DNA of 45,274 nt from Amycolatopsis taiwanensis DSM 45107 (GTDB taxonomy: Bacteria > Actinomycetota > Actinomycetes > Mycobacteriales > Pseudonocardiaceae), in the NCBI RefSeq assembly GCF_000519205.1, contig NZ_JAFB01000053.1:1-45274 (forward strand), written 5' to 3'. Shown here piece after piece: positions 40,953 to 45,274 of this stretch (position 1 is its first letter; every line of letters begins with the position of its first letter). Under the pieces are notes generated by a model. It was not told the origin of the DNA and made no database searches. It was given only the letters and a program-made list of their open reading frames with translations. Position numbers and translations under genes: made by a program.

Positions 40953-41145
40953 CCAACCCGAGAGCGCGCCGCCGACAGGCCCCGCTATCGGGGCGGCAGG
41001 GCGCCCTGGTCGAGGACGTGACTCGACCTCGGATGGCGCGCCCTGGCGACACGATCAAGGGGGTCTGGGGGCTTGCCCCCAGTCGGGGTGTGGGGGCTGA
41101 GCCCCCACAGGGCACAGTCGCGCGCAAACCCGCGAAGGAGACAGC
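40953..41145 (+). promoter_or_regulatory. Conserved 5' leader, copy A, split by a REP element (before XRE-cupin)
   Basis: A GCGCGCC box is followed by CCCCGCTATCGGGGCGGC (6-bp stem, CTAT loop), GGGCGCCCTGGTCGAGGACG, and CGCGCCCTGGCGACACGATC (to 41055). REP hairpins then intervene, followed by TCGCGCGCAAACCCGCGAAGG before ATG 41146. Without the REP the boxes match copies B and C in order and spacing, ending in the SD (AAGGAG). Confidence 0.75.
41065..41110. repeat. REP-like double hairpin, copy 2, inside the leader
   Basis: CTGGGGGC-TT-GCCCCCAG and TGTGGGGGCT-GA-GCCCCCACA form two strong stems, the same element as at 17720-17759 in inverse orientation. It lies between CGACACGATC and CGCGCGCAAAC, which are only 5 bp apart in leader copy B. 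Confidence 0.8.
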
Positions 41146-41730
41146 ATGGACGATGAGTTCGCTGCCGTACTCGGCGCGGTCGGCCCACGGCTGCGGGAGC
41201 TGCGGCGCCGCAGCAGAACAACCCTGACCGCCCTGTCGCAGACCACCGGTATTCCGGTCAGCACCCTGTCCCGGCTGGAGTCCGGCCACCGCAAGCCGGG
41301 CCTGGAACTGCTGCTGCCCCTGGCCAAGGCCTACCAGGTGCCGCTCGACGAACTCGTCGGCGCCCCGGCCAGCGGCGATCCCCGGATCTATCCCCGGCCG
41401 GTCACTCGCCACGGCATGACCGTCATCCCGCTGACCCGCAAACCCGGCGGGCTGCAGGCGTTCAAGCAGATCCTCCCGGCCGGCCCCGACAATCTCGAAC
41501 CCGAGCCCCGCTCGCACGAGGGCTACCACTGGCTGTATGTCCTCAATGGACGACTGCGGCTGGTGCTCGGCGAGCAGGATCTCGTCCTCACCGCCGGTGA
41601 GGTCGCCGAATTCGACACCCACCTCCCGCACTGGTTCGGCAACGCCGACACCCAGCCGGTCGAGTACCTGAGCATCCTCGGCCCGCAAGGCGAACGCTTC
41701 CACATCAGAGCCCGCCACCGGCGCGCCTGA
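41146..41730 (+). CDS. XRE-cupin transcriptional regulator
   Basis: This 194-residue regulator has an N-terminal XRE helix-turn-helix (residues 12-70: VGPRLRELRRRSRTTLTALSQTTGIPVSTLSRLESG, in segments) and a C-terminal cupin barrel (about 100-190: HEGYHWLYVLNGRLRLVLG, then FDTHLPHWFGNAD). The cupin would sense a small molecule. It is divergent from the flavoprotein-methyltransferase operon and probably controls it. Its leader is the REP-split copy A. The SD is AAGGAGA. Confidence 0.93.
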   Translation: MDDEFAAVLGAVGPRLRELRRRSRTTLTALSQTTGIPVSTLSRLESGHRKPGLELLLPLAKAYQVPLDELVGAPASGDPRIYPRPVTRHGMTVIPLTRKPGGLQAFKQILPAGPDNLEPEPRSHEGYHWLYVLNGRLRLVLGEQDLVLTAGEVAEFDTHLPHWFGNADTQPVEYLSILGPQGERFHIRARHRRA

Positions 41731-41741
41731 CCTCCGCCACA

Positions 41742-41763
41742 CAGGCCGTGACGGACCGGCCTG
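41742..41763. terminator. Hairpin between XRE-cupin and dnaE2
   Basis: CAGGCCG (41742-41748) pairs with CGGCCTG (41757-41763) around an 8-nt loop, between the converging regulator and dnaE2 stops. Confidence 0.5.
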
Positions 41764-41774
41764 GGCGCCGACGG

Positions 41775-44700
41775 TCACCGGAAATCGCGTGCTTCCGAGC
41801 GGATCCGCATCGGCAGATGCTGGAGCCGGTCGGCGAGCAGGCTCACCACCCCGTCGGCGCGCTCGACGACACCGCGCACCAGCAGGGCCGGGCTGTTCCT
41901 GGCGATCCGGTGGTAGCGGCCCCACAGGCCACTGGTGCAGATGACGTTGACCATGCCCGTCTCGTCCTCCAGGTTGAGGAACGTGATCCCGCCCGCGGTG
42001 GCCGGCCGCTGCCGGTGGGTGACCGCGCCGGCTACGAGCACCCGTGTTCCGTTCTCGACCGCCAGCAACTCCTCCGCGGTGACCACCCCCAGCTCGTCGA
42101 GCCGATGACGGATGAACTGGGTGGGAAAGCTGTCCGGGGACAGGCCGGTGGCCCAGACGTCGGCGACCGCGAGGTCGAGTTCGTCCATGCCCGGCAGGGT
42201 GGGTGCGCTCGTCCCGACCACGCTGCCCGGCAGCTTCTCCGGCCGTTCCTCGGCGACCGCCCCCGCCGCCCACAGTGCCTTCCGCCGGTCCCCGCCGGTC
42301 TCCGCGAAACAGCCGAAGGCTCCGGCCGTGGCCAGCGCCTCGACCTGCGGTCTGGTCAGGCGAACCCGCCGGGTGACATCGGACATGTTCCGGAAGGCAC
42401 CGCCGCGCTCCCGTTCGGCGACCAGTTCCTCGGCCAGTGTCTGACCGATCGTCCGCACCGTGGCCAGGCCGATCCGGACCGCGAGCCGTTCGGTACCGTC
42501 GCCGACCGGCTCCAGGGTGGCGTGCGGCAGGCTCGCGTTGATGTCCGGACCTCGCACCGTGACGCCGTGTCTGCGGGCGTCGGCGACCAGTGACTGGGGC
42601 GAATAGAAACCCATCGGCTGTGCCCGCAACAGGCCGGCGCAGAACGCCTCGGGGTGGTAGTACTTGAAGAACGCGCTGGCGAACACGAGATAGGCGAAGC
42701 TGAGCGCATGGCTTTCCGGAAAGCCGAAATTGGCGAAGGCCAGCAGTTTTTCGAAGATCCGGTCGATCAGCTCTCCGTCCAGGCCGTTGGCCGCGGCACC
42801 CTGGTAGAACCGTTCCCGTAGCCGCTCCATCTTCCTGGTGGAACGCTTGGCTCCCATGGCATGCCGGAGCTCATCGGCCTCCGCCGCGGTGAAGTTCGCG
42901 ACGTCCAGGGCGATCTGCATCATCTGTTCCTGGAACAGCGGCACGCCCAGCGTCTTGTCCAACGCCCTGGCCAGCAGCGGATGGTCGTGTTTCCACTTCT
43001 CCCGCTTGTTCTTCCGCCGGATGTAGGGATGCACCGAGCCGCCCTGGATCGGGCCGGGCCGGATCAACGCGACCTCGATCGCGAGGTCGTAGAACTTCTC
43101 CGGCCTGAGCCGGGGCAGGGTGGCCAGCTGGGCTCGGCTCTCCACCTGGAAGACCCCGACCGCGTCGGCCCGCTGAAGCATCGCGTAGATGTGGCGGTCC
43201 TCGAGGTCCAGGTTGCCGAGGTCGATCTCCACTCCCTTGTGTTCCCGCACCAGGTCGAGCATGTAGTGCAGCGCGGACAGCATGCCGAGGCCGAGCAGGT
43301 CGAACTTGACCAGCTTCACCGAGGCGCAGTCGTCCTTCTCCCACTGCAGGACGCTCCGGTTCTCCATCCGCGCCCACTCGATGGGGCACACCTCGCTCAC
43401 CGGCCGGTTGCAGATCACCATTCCGCCCGAGTGGATGCCGAGATGGCGCGGGAAGTCCTCCAGCGCGGAGGCCAGCGCGATCACCGGCGCCGGGATGTCG
43501 TGGTCATGATCCGTCTTGGTCTCCTGCAACGGACCCCACCGGTCGATCTGCTTGCTCCACGCGTCCTGCTGACCGGGTGAGTAGCCCAGCGCCCGCGCCG
43601 AGTCGCGGATCGCCGACCTGGACCGGTAGGTGATCACGTTCGCCACCTGGGCGGTGCACAGGCGGCCGTATTTCCGGTAGACGTACTGGATCGCCTCTTC
43701 CCGGCGGTCGGACTCGATATCCAGGTCGATGTCCGGGTAGCCGTCCCGGTCCGGCGCGAGGAACCGCTCGAACAACAGCTTCCAGCGCACCGAGTCGACC
43801 TTGGTGATGCCCAGCGCGTAACAGACCGCGGAGTTCGCCGCCGAGCCCCTGCCCTGGCACAGGATGTTGCTGTCCCGGCAGAACCTCGCGATGTCCCAGA
43901 CGATGAGGAAGTAGCCGGAGAACCCGAGCCGCTCGATGATCTCCAGTTCGTGCTCGATCTGCCGGTACGCGTCCGGCCGCCGCTGGGGCGGACCGTACCG
44001 CTCGGCCGCACCCCGTTCGACCTGTTCCCGGAGATAGGTCTTCTCGGTGTGGCCGGCCGGAACCTCGAACGGGGGCAGCTCCGGGGCGAGGAGTTTCAGG
44101 TCGAACGCGCACTCCAGGCCGAGCAGCGCGGCCCGCTGCACGGCCCCGGGATAGCGCCTGAACCGCTCGGCCATCTCCGCGCCGGAGCGGAGGAAGGCGG
44201 TACCGGACGCGGGTAGCCAGCCCGCCATCTCGTCGAGACCGCGCCGCGCCCGGATCGCGGCCATCGCCCCGGCGAGCCGGCCTCGGTCCGGCGTCGCATA
44301 GTGCACGCCGTTGGTCGCCACGGTCGGCACCCCCAGCTGTCCCGCCACCGCGGCCAGCGCGTCGTTGTGCGTGCTGTCCTCGGGATGACCGTGATCGGTC
44401 AACTCGACGAACACGTTTTCCCGGCCGAAGAGCTCGAGCAATCGCCCGAGTTCCCACGCGGCGGCTTCCGGGCCCGATCGCAGGAGGGCCCGCCGCACCG
44501 CGCCCTTGCGGCATCCGGTGAGCACCACGGCCTGGCCGGCCACCTCGGCCGCCACGGTCTCCAGGTCGTAGACCGGACGGCCCTTCTCCGCACGCTCCTG
44601 ACGCGGCGGCTGCCGGTCATACCCGTGCAGTTGGCCGGCGGTGATCGCCCGGCAAAGGCCGACGTACCCGTCCTGCCGCTTGGCGAGCAACAGGAGATGC

Positions 44701-45128
44701 TCCCCTTCCGGATCGGCGATCCCGTTCTGGGGCGAGGAAAGCCCGAAGCTCAGCTCGGTCCCGAACACCGTGCGCACGCCGAGTTCCGCGGCCGCGTCGG
44801 CGAAGCGCACCACCCCGTACATGCCGTCGTGGTCGGTGATCGCGATGGCATCCAGTTCCAGCCGGGCGGCCTCCTCGACCAGTTCCTCCGGATGGCTCGC
44901 GCCGTCGAGGAAACTGAAGTTGGAATGGCAGTGCAGCTCGGCGTAAGGGACTCTGACCCGGCCTGCCCCGTGGTCATCCCCCCGCGCGGATGGAAGGTCG
45001 ACAGGACGGAGATATCCCTCCCTTTTCCGCTTCCATGCCGGGCTGTCCCCACCGTCGGCGGCGACGGTCCGGCCGGACAGCGTCCGTTCGAGCTCTCGCC
45101 ACGGAACGCGCGGATTGTTCCAGCCCAC
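41775..45128 (-). CDS. dnaE2: Error-prone DNA polymerase III alpha subunit DnaE2
   Basis: This 1117-residue translesion polymerase of the SOS mutagenesis system normally works with ImuA'/ImuB. The PHP domain starts at HCHSNFSFLDGAS (about residue 66). The catalytic palm has the DxD aspartates in GYPDIDLDIESDRREEAIQYVY (about 465). It has AGHTEKTYLREQVERG, the fingers GRGSAANSAVCYALGI and FANFGFPESHALSFAYLVFAS, and an OB-fold (VLVAGAVTHRQRPATAGGITFLNLEDETG, in segments). GTG 45128 gives the family start (VGWNNPRVPW) with an AAGGAAGG SD. A longer in-frame start at 45203 reads through leader copy B and is rejected. No imu genes lie in the window. Confidence 0.94.
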   Translation of the reverse strand: MGWNNPRVPWRELERTLSGRTVAADGGDSPAWKRKREGYLRPVDLPSARGDDHGAGRVRVPYAELHCHSNFSFLDGASHPEELVEEAARLELDAIAITDHDGMYGVVRFADAAAELGVRTVFGTELSFGLSSPQNGIADPEGEHLLLLAKRQDGYVGLCRAITAGQLHGYDRQPPRQERAEKGRPVYDLETVAAEVAGQAVVLTGCRKGAVRRALLRSGPEAAAWELGRLLELFGRENVFVELTDHGHPEDSTHNDALAAVAGQLGVPTVATNGVHYATPDRGRLAGAMAAIRARRGLDEMAGWLPASGTAFLRSGAEMAERFRRYPGAVQRAALLGLECAFDLKLLAPELPPFEVPAGHTEKTYLREQVERGAAERYGPPQRRPDAYRQIEHELEIIERLGFSGYFLIVWDIARFCRDSNILCQGRGSAANSAVCYALGITKVDSVRWKLLFERFLAPDRDGYPDIDLDIESDRREEAIQYVYRKYGRLCTAQVANVITYRSRSAIRDSARALGYSPGQQDAWSKQIDRWGPLQETKTDHDHDIPAPVIALASALEDFPRHLGIHSGGMVICNRPVSEVCPIEWARMENRSVLQWEKDDCASVKLVKFDLLGLGMLSALHYMLDLVREHKGVEIDLGNLDLEDRHIYAMLQRADAVGVFQVESRAQLATLPRLRPEKFYDLAIEVALIRPGPIQGGSVHPYIRRKNKREKWKHDHPLLARALDKTLGVPLFQEQMMQIALDVANFTAAEADELRHAMGAKRSTRKMERLRERFYQGAAANGLDGELIDRIFEKLLAFANFGFPESHALSFAYLVFASAFFKYYHPEAFCAGLLRAQPMGFYSPQSLVADARRHGVTVRGPDINASLPHATLEPVGDGTERLAVRIGLATVRTIGQTLAEELVAERERGGAFRNMSDVTRRVRLTRPQVEALATAGAFGCFAETGGDRRKALWAAGAVAEERPEKLPGSVVGTSAPTLPGMDELDLAVADVWATGLSPDSFPTQFIRHRLDELGVVTAEELLAVENGTRVLVAGAVTHRQRPATAGGITFLNLEDETGMVNVICTSGLWGRYHRIARNSPALLVRGVVERADGVVSLLADRLQHLPMRIRSEARDFR

Positions 45129-45274
45129 GCCTATCCCTTCCTTCGCGAGTTTGCGCGCGACCGCGATCGCGTCGACAGGGCGCCGCACCAAGAACCAAGC
45201 CACGTCCCCCGACCAAGGCGCCCCGCCGCCCCGATAGCGGGCCTTCGGGGGCGCGCGTGGTGGTCACCTTGATT
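45129..45274 (-). promoter_or_regulatory. Conserved 5' leader, copy B (before dnaE2)
   Basis: On the minus strand: AATCAAGGTGACCACC, CGCGCGCCC, GGCCCGCTATCGGGGCGGC, GGGCGCCTTGGTCGGGGGACG, a variable stretch, CGCCCTGTCGACGCGATCG, then CGGTCGCGCGCAAACTCGCG and AAGGAAGG before GTG 45128. It extends to the window edge, so its 5' limit is unknown. Read as protein it gives RRPVDAIAVARKLAKEG, which an automated caller could fuse to DnaE2. Confidence 0.75.

Noticed and set aside
40918..42273. 451-codon minus-strand open frame
   Set aside because: Out of frame in dnaE2 and antisense to the XRE-cupin regulator; no motif and biased composition.
45129..45203. 25-codon N-terminal extension of DnaE2
   Set aside because: The sequence is leader copy B, which precedes two other unrelated genes; GTG 45128 has its own SD and gives the family N-terminus.

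Overview
This is a GC-rich (about 70 percent) actinobacterial chromosome segment. Many GTG starts, very high third-position GC, and families typical of filamentous Actinobacteria (SCO4848-type membrane protein, FolD next to a DUF3017 protein, F420-type luciferase-like oxidoreductase, DnaE2, DUF2277, DUF6924, TNT-type toxin) suggest Pseudonocardiaceae, probably close to Amycolatopsis. The genus is an inference; no rRNA or tRNA gene is present to test it.

Layout. 1-0.9 kb is a scar region: the 3' end of a group II intron (maturase tail, domain V, domain VI) running into an exon that looks like the C-terminus of a DUF222/13E12-type HNH protein, then a decayed transporter fragment. 1-9.2 kb holds regulator/effector pairs (LysR-MFS, TetR-quinone oxidoreductase), a DUF6924 protein, a TetR remnant, a D,D-carboxypeptidase, a YihY/BrkB protein and a DUF2268 protease. 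9.4-15.1 kb is one five-gene minus-strand operon for a MacAB-like ABC exporter with two HlyD-type adaptors and a lipoprotein. 15.2-22.4 kb is mainly housekeeping (trpS, exonuclease III, icd) around an ArsR-SRPBCC-NUDIX-SRPBCC cluster. 22.5-28.7 kb holds a VapBC-like toxin-antitoxin pair, an F420-type oxidoreductase, an L-fucose-like sugar oxidation pair (aldo/keto reductase plus lactonase) and a TetR-controlled FAD monooxygenase. 28.8-35.7 kb holds a HhH-GPD repair protein, asnB, two MFS exporters, an ArsR regulator and folD. 35.8-41.7 kb holds a large TNT-domain NAD glycohydrolase-like toxin, a pentapeptide-repeat protein and an XRE-cupin regulator divergent from a thioredoxin-reductase-like flavoprotein and a methyltransferase. 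The right end is dnaE2.

The most unusual signal is a conserved 5' leader of roughly 115-145 nt that ends in the Shine-Dalgarno sequence of three unrelated genes: the DUF2268 protease, the XRE-cupin regulator and dnaE2. All three copies are in sense orientation and share a CTAT-loop hairpin, a box around CGCCCTGTCGACRCGATC and a final CGCGCAAACYCGCGRAGGA box. One copy has been split by a REP-like double hairpin that also occurs alone at 17.7 kb. Other repeats are a hairpin family built on TTGCTACGGA/TCCGTAGCAA, a paired 62-bp element, and a short palindrome-like word (TCCACAAAGGACGA and relatives) scattered through genes in different reading frames.
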